Positions 35,325 through 45,006 of a stretch of DNA of 64,000 nt are shown here, in pieces. The DNA lies in NCBI RefSeq assembly GCF_002743375.1, contig NZ_PDZC01000004.1, positions 62,001-126,000 on the forward strand, in the 5' to 3' direction. The stretch is from Sporosarcina sp. P34 (lineage in GTDB: Bacteria; Bacillota; Bacilli; Bacillales_A; Planococcaceae). Position numbers and translations under genes: made by a program. Each line of letters begins with the position of its first letter. Position 1 is the first letter of the stretch. The notes beneath the pieces were generated by a model. That model had not been told where the DNA came from, searched no databases, and saw only the letters and a program-made list of their open reading frames with translations.

Positions 35325-35810
35325 TTATGAGAAATGATCATTGATTTTAAAAAAGATATACTTCGCATTTGGCGAGTATGCATAGGAGTCCTTATAATCC
35401 CATGTGCGGTGATATGCGTTATACGTATGGGCATTGACGAGTGGTGTATCTCCATCCTTGGCAGTTACAATCGTCGTATGGTCGAAACGTCCGTCCCCAT
35501 GGAAGTCATACGAAATGATATCGCCTAGCTGTAATTCTTGGGGAGTTTTTACTTGAGTTGCAGTCAGTCCTTTTGTAGAAGTCGCTAAGTACCATCGCAT
35601 TGAGTGAGCGACGGTGTAACTGAAGCTCCATGTACCTTTTCGCATCCACCAACCCTTTTCACGGTTTGGTTGTCCATGCATCGGTGCTCCACCCGCCAAC
35701 AGACATTGTGAAATGAAATTCGTACAGTCGTCTTCAAAACTGGGAAAAGCAGGATTTCTGCTATTCCACCAAGTGTCTGCATAGTCTACTGCCGCTTGTC
35801 GATTGTACAA
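35325..35810 (-). CDS. Amidase domain protein (Amidase_6 type)
   Basis: About 161 residues containing YNRQAAVDYADTWWNSRNPA, FEDDCTNFISQCLLAGGAPM (Asp-Cys nucleophile) and GRFDHTTIVTA (His), ending NAHTYNAYHRTWDYKDSYAY; this is the putative amidase domain found in Bacillus wall-associated proteins. No signal peptide is visible with the chosen start, so its location is unclear. The likely start is the TTG at 35810, 6 bases after AAGGAGGG. That site is inside the stem of the terminator that ends the upstream ABC operon. Confidence 0.82.
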   Translation of the reverse strand: MYNRQAAVDYADTWWNSRNPAFPSFEDDCTNFISQCLLAGGAPMHGQPNREKGWWMRKGTWSFSYTVAHSMRWYLATSTKGLTATQVKTPQELQLGDIISYDFHGDGRFDHTTIVTAKDGDTPLVNAHTYNAYHRTWDYKDSYAYSPNAKYIFFKINDHFS

Positions 35811-35848
35811 AAAAATCCCTCCTTGCCATATCATATGACAACGAGGGA
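35809..35848 (-). terminator. Terminator of the amino-acid ABC operon that contains the amidase RBS
   Basis: On the minus strand TCCCTC and GAGGGA, with inner TTG/CAA pairs, form a hairpin followed by seven T residues. The 3' arm AAGGAGGGA is the ribosome binding site of the amidase gene and the T-run ends in its TTG start codon. Confidence 0.75.
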
Positions 35849-35855
35849 CGTTCAA

Positions 35856-36584
35856 TTAGTGATGTAATACTTTCGATAAAAAATTCTGGGCGCGTTCGGA
35901 ATCGGGATTCGTGAAGAACTTGGCAGGTGATGCCTGTTCCACGACTTTGCCGTCTGCCATGAAGATAATCTCGTCACAAATTTCTTTGGCGAAGCCCATT
36001 TCATGTGTCACGACGACCATCGTCATACCACTTTCAGCTAGTTTACGGATGGCATCGAGAACTTCGGTGACCATCTCGGGATCAAGTGCGGAAGTCGGCT
36101 CATCGAATAGCATCACTTGCGGATCCATTGCGAGCGCACGCGCTATCGCGACACGCTGTTGCTGACCTCCAGATAACCGGTTCGGATACGCATCAAATTT
36201 ATCGCCAAGACCGAGTGAAGTCAGCAACTCCTTCCCTCGCGTTTCCGCAGCGCTTTTGCTTAGCCCTTTTACATTGATAGGCGCAAGCGTGACATTTTGC
36301 AACGCCGTAAGGAAAGGATAGAGATTAAAGCTTTGGAACACGAATCCGATTTCAGAACGCGCTTTGTTAATATTCACTTTTCTATCGTGTATGGAAACGC
36401 CGTCTACTACAATTTCTCCGTCATCAATAGGTTCGAGCGCATTAATCGTACGAATTAGTGTAGACTTCCCTGCTCCACTTGGGCCTATAATGGCCACAAC
36501 GTGTGATTTAGGTACTTCAAGCGAGACATCTGTCAGTACTTGGTTCATACCGAATGTTTTATTTACGTGTTTTATAGAAATCAT
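35856..36584 (-). CDS. Polar amino acid ABC transporter ATP-binding protein
   Basis: About 242 residues, GlnQ/ArtM-like. Walker [10 protein letters not shown] (near 37), Q-loop [20 protein letters not shown], signature LSGGQQQR and Walker [15 protein letters not shown] are all intact, with [11 protein letters not shown] carrying the switch His. It powers the importer encoded with the permease and binding protein upstream. I prefer the ATG at 36584, 9 bases after AAGGA, to a GTG at 36593. It is last in the operon. Confidence 0.93.
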   Translation of the reverse strand: MISIKHVNKTFGMNQVLTDVSLEVPKSHVVAIIGPSGAGKSTLIRTINALEPIDDGEIVVDGVSIHDRKVNINKARSEIGFVFQSFNLYPFLTALQNVTLAPINVKGLSKSAAETRGKELLTSLGLGDKFDAYPNRLSGGQQQRVAIARALAMDPQVMLFDEPTSALDPEMVTEVLDAIRKLAESGMTMVVVTHEMGFAKEICDEIIFMADGKVVEQASPAKFFTNPDSERAQNFLSKVLHH

Positions 36585-36609
36585 ATCTGGCACTCCTTCA
36601 CATCAAGCT

Positions 36610-37278
36610 TTATGAATTTTCTCTCGCTAATAACTTTTGTTCGATCGCTCGAATGATCATGGATAACGTGAACGTCATGGCAAAGTAAACGAAACCGATG
36701 AATGTCCATACTTCTATGGAACGCATACTAGTAGCCACGAGATTCTTTGCGTTCAACGTCAATTCCGTCGCACCGATGACCGAGATCAAAGAGGAGTCTT
36801 TAATTAGCATGATGAATTGTGAAGCAAGTGGCGGTAGAACTCTTCGGAATGCTTGTGGCAAAACGATCAAGCGCATCGCCTGCCAGTAGGTCATACCTGA
36901 CGAACGAGCCGCCTCCATCTGACCTCTAGGCACACCTTGTATTCCTGAACGAACAATTTCTGCAATGAATGCTGCGGTAAAAACAGCCAAACCAATAATT
37001 GATGCCCAATAGGAACCGAGCTTTAAAAATTGACCGAGTACAAAGAAAATCCAAATCAATAGTACAAGCAACGGCACGCCGCGCATGACTTCTACATAGG
37101 CTGAGGAAAGTATACGGATGAATCTATTGCGGGAAATCCTACCCATTCCGATAATAATCCCCATCGGAATAGCCAGCAATAATGCGATCGCTGAAATTTC
37201 AAGTGTTTTCAGCGCCCCTTCAATAAAGATACCCATATTTTGCGAAATTACACTGAAGTCATATTCATAACCGCCCAT
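36610..37278 (-). CDS. Polar amino acid ABC transporter permease
   Basis: A 222-residue inner-membrane permease of the HisM/GlnP family with about five helices. The EAA-type loop reads GQMEAARSSGMTYWQAMRLI and the N-terminal motif FIEGALKTLEISAIALLLAI is typical. VMRGVPLLVLLIWIFFVLGQ is also characteristic. It follows the binding-protein stop by one base (RBS AGGAG within the end of that gene) and is 16-25 bases before the ATPase. A single permease gene implies a homodimer. Confidence 0.93.
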   Translation of the reverse strand: MGGYEYDFSVISQNMGIFIEGALKTLEISAIALLLAIPMGIIIGMGRISRNRFIRILSSAYVEVMRGVPLLVLLIWIFFVLGQFLKLGSYWASIIGLAVFTAAFIAEIVRSGIQGVPRGQMEAARSSGMTYWQAMRLIVLPQAFRRVLPPLASQFIMLIKDSSLISVIGATELTLNAKNLVATSMRSIEVWTFIGFVYFAMTFTLSMIIRAIEQKLLARENS

Positions 37279-37279
37279 A

Positions 37280-38101
37280 TTATTCTCCTGAAACCTTATC
37301 TAGCCAGTCGCTTTCTTCAAACCAACGACTTCTTGACGCTAGTTCTTCCGGGCTGTCCACATAGCTATGCAAGAATGAATTCAACCATTGAATCGTTTCA
37401 AAATCATTTTTCTTCACTGCAATTCCGAGATTCTCAGCAGACATCAAACCTTCTACTTGATGAACTTCTCCTTCATGTTCCAAACGCCAAACAGCAATGG
37501 CGGGTTCATCATACACAACGGCATCAGCCTGTCCTGAACCCATTGTCGTAGCCGCTAACGGGAAATCCTCGAAGTCTACTACTTCCGCATTTTTGAACTG
37601 AGACTTCGCAAGCAATGCGCCCGTAGTCCCAATACCTACAGCGATTTTATTCCCCTTGACGTCAAGCTCTTCCCATGATTTGATCCCTTTATTTGCAGCT
37701 GGCACCATGATCGCCTGACCTGTTTTATAGTAAGGATTGGACATGCTAATGGATAATGCACGATCTCCACGAATCGTCATACCTGCGATGACCATATCTA
37801 CTTCACCTATTTGCAAAGCCGGTCCTAAGCCGTCAAATACGAATTGTTTAAACTCTACTTCCGTATTTAACGCTTCACCTACTGCGTTTGCTAGATCGAT
37901 ATCATACCCGACATAACCGCCTTCAATGCTTTTCATTTCAAAAGGGAAATAACCTGGTGCAATTCCAACCACCAATTTTTTGTTGTCTTTAATATTCTTC
38001 AACGTGGACTTCTCTGTTGAGCCTGCCCCTCCATCGTTACTGCTACATCCCGCAACGACCAATACTAGGATTAGCAATAATGCTGTAAACATCTTCTTCA
38101 T
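37280..38101 (-). CDS. Amino acid ABC transporter substrate-binding lipoprotein
   Basis: A 273-residue extracellular solute-binding protein, family 3. The lipobox VVAGC places the lipid-modified Cys at about 19, followed by a Ser/Gly linker. The binding domain starts at about 42 (LVVGIAPGYFPFEMKSIEGG) and includes GYDIDLANAVGEAL and DMVIAGMTIRGDRALSISMS, the substrate-contact region. The exact amino acid cannot be deduced. It is first in the operon and has a good SigA promoter upstream. Confidence 0.93.
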   Translation of the reverse strand: MKKMFTALLLILVLVVAGCSSNDGGAGSTEKSTLKNIKDNKKLVVGIAPGYFPFEMKSIEGGYVGYDIDLANAVGEALNTEVEFKQFVFDGLGPALQIGEVDMVIAGMTIRGDRALSISMSNPYYKTGQAIMVPAANKGIKSWEELDVKGNKIAVGIGTTGALLAKSQFKNAEVVDFEDFPLAATTMGSGQADAVVYDEPAIAVWRLEHEGEVHQVEGLMSAENLGIAVKKNDFETIQWLNSFLHSYVDSPEELASRSRWFEESDWLDKVSGE

Positions 38102-38149
38102 ACATTTCCCCTTCTCTCTTTGCTAGTATAAATATTCTAAATTAATACA

Positions 38150-38178
38150 ATTATAAGATACGTCCTACCAACTGTCTA
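38150..38178 (-). promoter_or_regulatory. SigA promoter of the amino-acid ABC operon
   Basis: On the minus strand TAGACA (38178-38173) and TATAAT (38155-38150) are separated by exactly 17 bases, about 50 bases upstream of the binding-protein ATG. Confidence 0.7.
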
Positions 38179-38345
38179 CAAGTATATGTATACGTCTGCT
38201 TGTATACTCCATATATTGGACAAGATCTTATAACGATTACTTTCTATACCTTCCAATATACATTACAATGAATAATTATACAATAGTAAATAGTTTTATT
38301 GCGCATGGCGAAGGAGAAGATCGGTTTACTAGTATTATCTCAAAT

Positions 38346-38389
38346 AAAAAAACGACAGTTCTTAGAGATTTCTCTAATGAACTGCCGTC
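38346..38389 (-). terminator. Terminator of the tRNA-Ala gene
   Basis: On the minus strand a long stem (GACGGCAGTTC with GAACTGTCG, plus inner TTAGAG/CTCTAA) ends in seven T residues, shortly after the tRNA. Confidence 0.88.
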
Positions 38390-38399
38390 AATATTTTAA

Positions 38400-38472
38400 T
38401 GGAGCATAGGGGGCTCGAACCCCTGACCTTTGCACTGCCAGCGCAACGCTCTCCCAGCTGAGCTAATGCCCC
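38400..38472 (-). tRNA. tRNA-Ala (anticodon GGC)
   Basis: The minus strand folds as a 73-nt tRNA. The acceptor stem GGGGCAT/ATGCTCC has the G3:U70 pair that identifies alanine tRNAs. The D-arm is AGCTCAGCTGGGAGAGC, the anticodon loop CTGGCAG gives anticodon GGC, and the T-arm is AGGGGTTCGAGCCCCT. CCA is not encoded. It is a single tRNA with its own promoter and terminator. Confidence 0.97.
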
Positions 38473-38492
38473 TCATATCTGATACAATATAG

Positions 38493-38521
38493 AGTATATC
38501 AATTGTTCGTTTAAAAGACAA
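38493..38521 (-). promoter_or_regulatory. SigA promoter of tRNA-Ala
   Basis: On the minus strand TTGTCT and TATACT are 17 bases apart, with the -10 about 20 bases before the mature tRNA 5' end. Confidence 0.65.
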
Positions 38522-38545
38522 TAGGCAAGAAAGGTGGTTAATGGT

Positions 38546-39562
38546 ATGCAGCATGAAGAAAGAGAGTTATCTGAAATGGTTTCTCTGTGTGACTCCAAAG
38601 GGCTTCTGAATCCTGAATCAATAGGATACGCACGCAGCCCTTTAGTGAGGAGCAATTTAAGAGGACAGTTCATGAAGAAGAAACGCTGGAACAATTGGTG
38701 CATCTATGGGGAGGATATTTTATTAACCGCCTCGATTGTACACCTGGATCATAAAGTGACTTGTCTAATTTACATACTCAACTATGAAACACAGCGATTC
38801 TACGAAAAACATGTAACCCTTCCTTTTGGAAGACGTATTAAAATGCCTGAAGAGGCACTCGATAGTATCAAGTTCGTACATGACGATATGACGGTTCAAT
38901 TCGTTCATATGCAAGGCGAAACGCATTTGTCCATTCTCATTCCTGATTTTGACAATGAAGTATTGCATGCAGATTTACATATTATTCATCCGGAGAAAGA
39001 TGAATCATTAAATGTCGTCATTCCAAAGAGTCGAGACTCATTCCATTTCACTTCCAAACATTCGATTATGCCGACCGGTGGATATGTTCGTTTTGGTGAT
39101 CGACGCTTTGATTTCAATCCCTATTACAGTTTTGCCATTTGCGATTATGGGCGTGGCGTGTGGAATACCCGAACGAATTGGGACTGGGCGATGGCTTCCC
39201 AGCGGACAAGCGGTAAACGGATTGGCTTGAATTTCGGCGGTAGTTGGACAGATGGTACGGGGTTGACGGAAAATGCTGTCTTCGTAGAAGGTACGATGCA
39301 TAAATTTCATGAAGATGTAGTATTCGAAAGCGATAAAGAAGACCCGAAAAACGCATGGAAAATACAAACAAAGTTTTCGAATGATATCCAGTTGACGTTT
39401 AAACCATTTTTCCAATGCCCAACGCTTGATGACTATATTGTACGGAAGATGTCGATTAATCAATATGTCGGCTATTATCATGGAAAGGTTCGATTACCAA
39501 GCGGACAAGTTTTACCGATTCGGCAAATGCTCGGTTCGATCATGGAGCGAAAGTATCAGTAA
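38546..39562 (+). CDS. DUF2804 family protein
   Basis: A 338-residue soluble protein of the DUF2804 family, function unknown. It shows LCDSKGLLNPESIGYARSPL and KKKRWNNWCIYGEDILLTAS, then DYGRGVWNTRTNWDWAMASQ and IGLNFGGSWTDGTGLTENAV, the conserved beta-rich core of this family (lipocalin-like or carotenoid/lipid-related by fold inference). I chose the ATG at 38546, 8 bases after AAAGGTGG, rather than a GTG at 38534. Divergent from the tRNA. Confidence 0.85.
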   Translation: MQHEERELSEMVSLCDSKGLLNPESIGYARSPLVRSNLRGQFMKKKRWNNWCIYGEDILLTASIVHLDHKVTCLIYILNYETQRFYEKHVTLPFGRRIKMPEEALDSIKFVHDDMTVQFVHMQGETHLSILIPDFDNEVLHADLHIIHPEKDESLNVVIPKSRDSFHFTSKHSIMPTGGYVRFGDRRFDFNPYYSFAICDYGRGVWNTRTNWDWAMASQRTSGKRIGLNFGGSWTDGTGLTENAVFVEGTMHKFHEDVVFESDKEDPKNAWKIQTKFSNDIQLTFKPFFQCPTLDDYIVRKMSINQYVGYYHGKVRLPSGQVLPIRQMLGSIMERKYQ

Positions 39563-39670
39563 TTAGAATTTTTTCCCGCTATCTCGTCTACTGAGAGATC
39601 ATATTTGGTTTAAGGTCGCTCTTTTAAGGTGATAATACAAGTAGTATATACTTTAGAAAGGGTGGCGCTT

Positions 39671-40126
39671 ATGTCATTAATGCGAATATTATCTGTTGCA
39701 GGTGTTTCATCTATTTTATTTCTCGGAGGTTGCGCGTCAAAAGACGAAGCACCGGACAATGATGCCGCAGTCAGTATTGAAAATGAGGGTGAAGGTAGCA
39801 CCATAAATACGGGTGACGGCTATGGCTTCACGGATTTCGATTTAACGATCAAGAAAGACAACAAGAAAATCGAAACGGATTATGAAGATGTAAAACCTGA
39901 CGATGCAGAGTACGTCAATGAATTCCAGGACGTAAATCTGGAAGGCAATGAGGCGATTGACGATATGCATAAAATGTTTATGGAAATTTTGATTGATAGC
40001 GGGACTACGAAAGAAGAAGCAATCGATCGCATTCTACAGTGGTATGGTCTCGATACGTATGACGAGTTCGAGTTGGATGTACAGTTTGCAGATAATAAGT
40101 CTCTTCATATTGATGAGAAAAAGTAA
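39671..40126 (+). CDS. YusW-like lipoprotein
   Basis: A 151-residue protein with a lipoprotein signal (MSLMRILSVAGVSS..., lipobox LGGCAS, Cys at about 21), an acidic linker and a C-terminal YusW-like domain (GFTDFDLTIKKDNKKIETDY and ILQWYGLDTYDEFELDVQFA). Function unknown; anchored on the outer face of the membrane. AAAGGGTGG lies before the ATG at 39671. A longer frame from 39629 would put residues before the signal peptide and is unlikely. Confidence 0.85.
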   Translation: MSLMRILSVAGVSSILFLGGCASKDEAPDNDAAVSIENEGEGSTINTGDGYGFTDFDLTIKKDNKKIETDYEDVKPDDAEYVNEFQDVNLEGNEAIDDMHKMFMEILIDSGTTKEEAIDRILQWYGLDTYDEFELDVQFADNKSLHIDEKK

Positions 40127-40194
40127 TAACGCGGAACAGGCTAATTATCCGATTATGTCATCCATTCTGTTCACCGGTGCAAAATGAAGCACGT

Positions 40195-40232
40195 AAAAGA
40201 CCGCTAATTCGTTTATGAATTAGCGGTCTTTT
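40195..40232. terminator. Bidirectional terminator after the YusW-like gene
   Basis: AAAAGACCGCTAATTC and GAATTAGCGGTCTTTT are perfectly complementary with a 6-base loop. Confidence 0.93.
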
Positions 40233-40338
40233 ACATGCTTTTTACTGTTTTACACTATTTAGGTAAGTTATGCCAACCTAATTAGTGGATGATTCATACG
40301 AACCGCGCTGTTGCCGGACGCGTTCCGGATCCCTTCAC

Positions 40339-42144
40339 TTAGCCATCATAATTCAACATCCCATAAAACACACCTTTACGTTCCATCAGTTCTTCGTGAC
40401 TTCCCGATTCGAGTAGCTCGCCGTCTGCCAGTACGAAGATTTTGTCTGCTTGCTTAATCGTGTTCAGACGATGTGCGATGACGAAGCTTGTTCGACCTTC
40501 CATAAGACGCTCCAACGCATCCTGTATTGCAAGCTCTGTCACTGTATCAATACTGCTAGTCGCTTCGTCGAGCAATAGCAGGATCGGATCGGCCACTAGC
40601 GCACGGGCGATGGATAAAAGTTGTTTTTGCCCTTGCGATATCTCTTCGCCGCCAGCCGTCAACACCGTATCATAGCCCATCGGTAACTTGTTGATAAAGC
40701 TATGGGCATTGGCTTTTTTAGCGGCTTCTTCGACTTCCCCGTCCGTTGCGTCAAGTCGGCCGTAGCGAATGTTTTCGCGCACGGTCGCTTCGAACAGGAA
40801 CGGATCTTGCAAGACGAAAGCCATTTGGCTGCGCACGGTTTGGCGTGGCAGTTCATCAATTGGAATACCGTCGAGTAGAATTTGGCCGCTGTCTACTTCG
40901 TAAAAACGTGACAGCAATTGCATGATCGTCGTCTTCCCTGCTCCTGTTGCCCCAACGAAGGCCGCTGTTTCGCCTGATTGAACGTGGAAACTAAGATTCT
41001 TAATAATCGCTTCTTCTTCATAACCAAATGTTACATTGCGAAACTCGACATCACCATGTAAGGTTTCAACCTGTGCCGTTGCTTCGTCTTTTTCAATAGG
41101 CTCGTCCATAATCGCAAACACTCGCTCTGCACCCGCGATGGCGGAGAGTACAGTGTTAAATTGATTAGCCAAGTCATTTAGAGGACGCGTAAATTGCCGT
41201 GCGTACTCACTGAAGATCACAATAGTTCCAACCGTTACGCCACCATACCCTGTCACCGCCAGCAGTCCGCCTACCCCCGCAACAATCGCAAACGATAGAT
41301 TATTCAGCGTGTTCATCACTTTCGGAATGAAACCTGAATACGTCTGTGCCCAGAAACCTGTTGTACGTAGACGTTCGCTTTTTTGTGCGAACTCTTCCAT
41401 GACATTCTGTTCCTGCGAGAATGCTTTGACGACTCGTTGACCTGAAATCGTTTCTTCAATCATGCCGTTTAATTCACCGATTGCACGTTGTTGTTCTTTA
41501 AATAAAATACCCGTACGCCGAGTGATCCAGCGCATCGCAATGAACATTAACGGAATGATGATCATCGTCAGCAACGTCAATAACGGACTGAGATACAGCA
41601 TGATGGATACTATACCGATAAGTGTCAGCACGCTTGAAAACACTTGAATCAATGAGGAATTTAACGTCTGGCTGACATTCTCGATATCATTCGTCACACG
41701 GCTCATCAATTCGCCGTGCTGGCGTTTATCGAAGAAACGGATAGGGAGCTTCTGTAGATGGCCAAATAATTGCGTGCGCAGACGATAGACAGTTTGTTGT
41801 GCGATTCCGACCATCCAGTAGTTTTGAAAATACGTAGACAACGAGAAGCCCGCATACACGAGCAGTAAAAAAACAATCTGCATACTGAGCCCATCCACTT
41901 TTTTCGGAATGATGAAGTGATCAATAATGTTTCCGATCAGTAAAGGGCCGATTAGCGCTAGGGCTGAACTGATTAAAACAAGTGCCAACACAGTGGCCAG
42001 TAACCCTCGTTGCCGATCCACTAAGCGCCAAATACGTGCGAGCACGGACTTCCAGTTACCCGCTTTCTGAACTTTTTTACGTTGTACTTTTGATATATCT
42101 GCTTTCTGGATAATAGGTTCATAGCCAAATGGTTTTCGCATCAT
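40339..42144 (-). CDS. Heterodimeric ABC exporter, catalytically complete half (YfiC-like)
   Basis: A 601-residue half-transporter: six-helix exporter domain (about 50-340) and ATPase domain. Walker A is GATGAGKTT, the signature is ISQGQKQ (non-canonical LSGGQ position) and Walker B is LLLDEATSSID with the catalytic Glu. Its partner lacks the Glu, the usual asymmetry of BmrCD/YfiBC-type drug exporters. The order and sizes fit B. subtilis YfiB-YfiC. The start ATG overlaps the stop of the partner gene by 4 bases, so subunits are made together. Substrate unknown. Confidence 0.9.
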   Translation of the reverse strand: MMRKPFGYEPIIQKADISKVQRKKVQKAGNWKSVLARIWRLVDRQRGLLATVLALVLISSALALIGPLLIGNIIDHFIIPKKVDGLSMQIVFLLLVYAGFSLSTYFQNYWMVGIAQQTVYRLRTQLFGHLQKLPIRFFDKRQHGELMSRVTNDIENVSQTLNSSLIQVFSSVLTLIGIVSIMLYLSPLLTLLTMIIIPLMFIAMRWITRRTGILFKEQQRAIGELNGMIEETISGQRVVKAFSQEQNVMEEFAQKSERLRTTGFWAQTYSGFIPKVMNTLNNLSFAIVAGVGGLLAVTGYGGVTVGTIVIFSEYARQFTRPLNDLANQFNTVLSAIAGAERVFAIMDEPIEKDEATAQVETLHGDVEFRNVTFGYEEEAIIKNLSFHVQSGETAAFVGATGAGKTTIMQLLSRFYEVDSGQILLDGIPIDELPRQTVRSQMAFVLQDPFLFEATVRENIRYGRLDATDGEVEEAAKKANAHSFINKLPMGYDTVLTAGGEEISQGQKQLLSIARALVADPILLLLDEATSSIDTVTELAIQDALERLMEGRTSFVIAHRLNTIKQADKIFVLADGELLESGSHEELMERKGVFYGMLNYDG

Positions 42145-43859
42145 GCCACTCCCCCACTCTGTTGCGATTTCGCAATTTCCCGATAGAAGCTAGACGTTTG
42201 AAGTAGCTCTTCATGCGTACCATAGCCTACAATCTCGCCTTCTGATAATAATAAAATTGTATCAGCAATTTTAGCAGTTTGAATTTTTTGCGTGACAATC
42301 AGCATCGTTGTATCTTCTTCCTGCAATGAATCCCATAATGATGACTCCGTTTGAACATCGAGCGCACTGGTGCTATCATCCAAAATCAGTAAAGATGGTT
42401 TACGAATCAATGCGCGCGCAATCGACAAGCGCTGTTTTTGTCCACCCGATAAATTCACACCGCGCTGCCCCACTCGTGTTTCATAACCATCCGAAAAATT
42501 CATAATAGACGAATGAATTTGTGCCTTTTTAGCGGCTTCTTCCATTTCATCGGCAGTAGCATTTGGTTTACCCCATAACAGATTATCAATGATCGAACCT
42601 GTAAAGAGCATCGAGTGTTGCGGTACATAACCGATCATGGTCCGTAACGTATCGAGTGGCCAATCTGTTATATTTTTGCCATTGATCCACACCGTACCTT
42701 CCGTCGCAGTGAACATGCGTGGGAGTAGTTGTAGCATGGTAGATTTACCAGAACCGGTCGCGCCCATGACGACGAGTTTCTCACCCGCTGCGACTTCAAA
42801 CGATACATCTTTGAGTACGTCTTCAGTCGTTCCTGGATAACGGAAAGATACATGTTCAAAACGAACAGAAACTGCTCCTTGGTGGCGATTGTCAACTATC
42901 TCTAGCTTTTCGAGATCAGCATCCGCAACTAGCAGTTCTTCCATTCGATCGGAAGACGCTTTTGCGCGAGAGAAGATGACAATTAAAAAAGAAAACATGG
43001 AGAAGGCACTTGTCATGCGCATCGTGTAGTTGACGATCGCCACAATATCCCCGACAGGCATATCTGAATTGCGGACTTCATCTGCACCGAACCAAAGTAC
43101 CGCCATGAAGCTGACGTTCATTATAAACAATAACACTGGCAAAATTAATTCCATTAAACGCATCGCATGTACACTGTCTTTTTTTAGTGCACTTGCCGCT
43201 TTGGAAAAACGGTTCGTTTCAAAAACACCTCGTAAATAGGCTTTAATCAGACGAACCGCTTGCAAGTTTTCTTGTACGAGATGATTGACACCGTCTAAAC
43301 GGCGTTGGACTAATCCAAATAATCGGACTCCCTTGCGCGCCATAATCACGAGGAATACTGCCAAGAACGGCGCACCAATCAATAGAAAGACCGCAAGCTT
43401 CGGACTGACGACGAATGCCATAATCAGACTGCCGAGCACCATCAACGGCGCACGTGCCATAATTCGTAGTCCCATGAAGAGAGCGTTTTGGACGAGTGTC
43501 ACGTCACTTGTCAAACGTGTAATAAGACTCGACGTCGGAAAGCGCAAAAATGCCGCAAGCGAAAACGTTTGGACACGCTGAAATAATGCTTGCCTAAGAT
43601 CATAGCCGAAACTTTGTGCAGCATGTGCAGCGAAATAGGAATTGACGACGCCCGAAAAGAGCGCCACGAAGGCAAGTCCCATCATGACACTCCCCCAGAT
43701 CAACACCGTGTTCAAATCCTCTTTCATAATTCCTTCATCTATAATTCTACCGATCAGCAATGGCTGGATTAATTCGACTGATAGTTCAAGTAACATGAGT
43801 AAAATGGCGATAAGCATTGGCCACTTGTAAGGTAGTGCATAGCGGAAAATCGTCTTCAT
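42141..43859 (-). CDS. Heterodimeric ABC exporter, degenerate-site half (YfiB-like)
   Basis: A 572-residue half-transporter with six membrane helices (about 15-300) and an ATPase domain. Walker A GATGSGKST and signature NLSGGQKQRLSIARAL are canonical, but Walker B reads LLILDDSTSALD: Asp replaces the catalytic Glu. This makes one of the two ATP sites inactive in the heterodimer, as in BmrC of BmrCD. AAGGGTG precedes the ATG. The gene for the complete half follows with an ATGA overlap. Confidence 0.9.
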   Translation of the reverse strand: MKTIFRYALPYKWPMLIAILLMLLELSVELIQPLLIGRIIDEGIMKEDLNTVLIWGSVMMGLAFVALFSGVVNSYFAAHAAQSFGYDLRQALFQRVQTFSLAAFLRFPTSSLITRLTSDVTLVQNALFMGLRIMARAPLMVLGSLIMAFVVSPKLAVFLLIGAPFLAVFLVIMARKGVRLFGLVQRRLDGVNHLVQENLQAVRLIKAYLRGVFETNRFSKAASALKKDSVHAMRLMELILPVLLFIMNVSFMAVLWFGADEVRNSDMPVGDIVAIVNYTMRMTSAFSMFSFLIVIFSRAKASSDRMEELLVADADLEKLEIVDNRHQGAVSVRFEHVSFRYPGTTEDVLKDVSFEVAAGEKLVVMGATGSGKSTMLQLLPRMFTATEGTVWINGKNITDWPLDTLRTMIGYVPQHSMLFTGSIIDNLLWGKPNATADEMEEAAKKAQIHSSIMNFSDGYETRVGQRGVNLSGGQKQRLSIARALIRKPSLLILDDSTSALDVQTESSLWDSLQEEDTTMLIVTQKIQTAKIADTILLLSEGEIVGYGTHEELLQTSSFYREIAKSQQSGGVA

Positions 43860-43931
43860 CTAATTCACCCTTTACGTGCCGTCTTTGCCTTCATTATGGC
43901 ATATAGGAATATGGCGTGTACAGGCGAAAAG

Positions 43932-44879
43932 CTATACTTCGCTGTGATCGTATTCTTGGATGGATTCTGGGAATGGAGCATCTTCCTTCTTGCGATTCCC
44001 TCCGATCGATAACCAGATAACCCCCGCAAGCATGATGACTGCACCACTTAGTTGCCAGACCCCCATCGTCTGACCGAGCCAAAACACAGAGATAATCATC
44101 GCGGTGAGCGGTTCGAAACTGGAAAGAACGCTCGTTTCAACGGGGGAAATATACGTCATGCTTTGCAAAAACATGATGAATGCCAGTGTTCCCATTATGA
44201 TGACGAGTAACAACATGCCCATTGACGGACCATCGAGCAAAACACCAAGATTCATGAAGAACATCGGCAAGTTAAGGATGAATAAAGTAATGCCGCCAAT
44301 GAACATTCCCCAGCCGACAACGAGTAACACACCCCACTCCGCCATTAGAACTACGGGATATAATGTGTAAAAAGTGAAGGCAAATCCCACAATTACCCCC
44401 CAGACAATCGCGGTTGTATCTAATGAAATGCTTGAGAATGAACCATTGGTCAAAAGCAAGAACAAGCCGAATAACGCCACGACCATACCGACTACTTGAC
44501 TGCCTGGTGGGAAGGACTTTTGTAGGATGGAAAGTAGAATGATGATATAGACTGGCGCAACGAACTGGAATAATGTTGCAACTACCGCGTCACTATATGC
44601 AATGGTTTGGACAAATCCGAACTGGACCCCAAGCATTCCGATAATGCCAAACATCACCATTTTTCGTAACCACAACTTCTGTCTCATAGGACGACCAACT
44701 TGTATGCCTTTTGCTTTTAATAATGCTAGTACTACAGCGCCCGCAATGATCAAACGTAGGATTAACATCATAGAAACTGACATCTCACTATAGTCTAAAA
44801 TCCACTCCATCATAGGTCCAGTGGCGCCCCATAACATTGAACCTACAATGATCATCACAATTCCTTTTAATCGCAACAT
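43932..44879 (-). CDS. EamA/DMT family permease
   Basis: A 315-residue membrane protein with about ten helices and two EamA repeats (GSMLWGATGPMMEWILDYSE at the first; LDTTAIVWGVIVGFAFTFYT at the second; MTYISPVETSVLSSFEPLTA with the conserved Glu-Pro). Members export metabolites or amino acids; the substrate is unknown. AGGGGTG precedes the ATG. The tail is charged (NRKKEDAPFPESIQEYDHSE). It is separated from the ABC exporter by 72 bases and could be transcribed with it. Confidence 0.9.
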   Translation of the reverse strand: MLRLKGIVMIIVGSMLWGATGPMMEWILDYSEMSVSMMLILRLIIAGAVVLALLKAKGIQVGRPMRQKLWLRKMVMFGIIGMLGVQFGFVQTIAYSDAVVATLFQFVAPVYIIILLSILQKSFPPGSQVVGMVVALFGLFLLLTNGSFSSISLDTTAIVWGVIVGFAFTFYTLYPVVLMAEWGVLLVVGWGMFIGGITLFILNLPMFFMNLGVLLDGPSMGMLLLVIIMGTLAFIMFLQSMTYISPVETSVLSSFEPLTAMIISVFWLGQTMGVWQLSGAVIMLAGVIWLSIGGNRKKEDAPFPESIQEYDHSEV

Positions 44880-45006
44880 GATCTATCACCCCTGTCTAAA
44901 TTGTTGCTTTTATTCGTGTATAGTATAAAATTCACATGTCAGATGTAGACAACACTGAAACTTCATTTATAATAGTCATATAGTAGAATTGGAAAGGAGT
45001 ACCATT

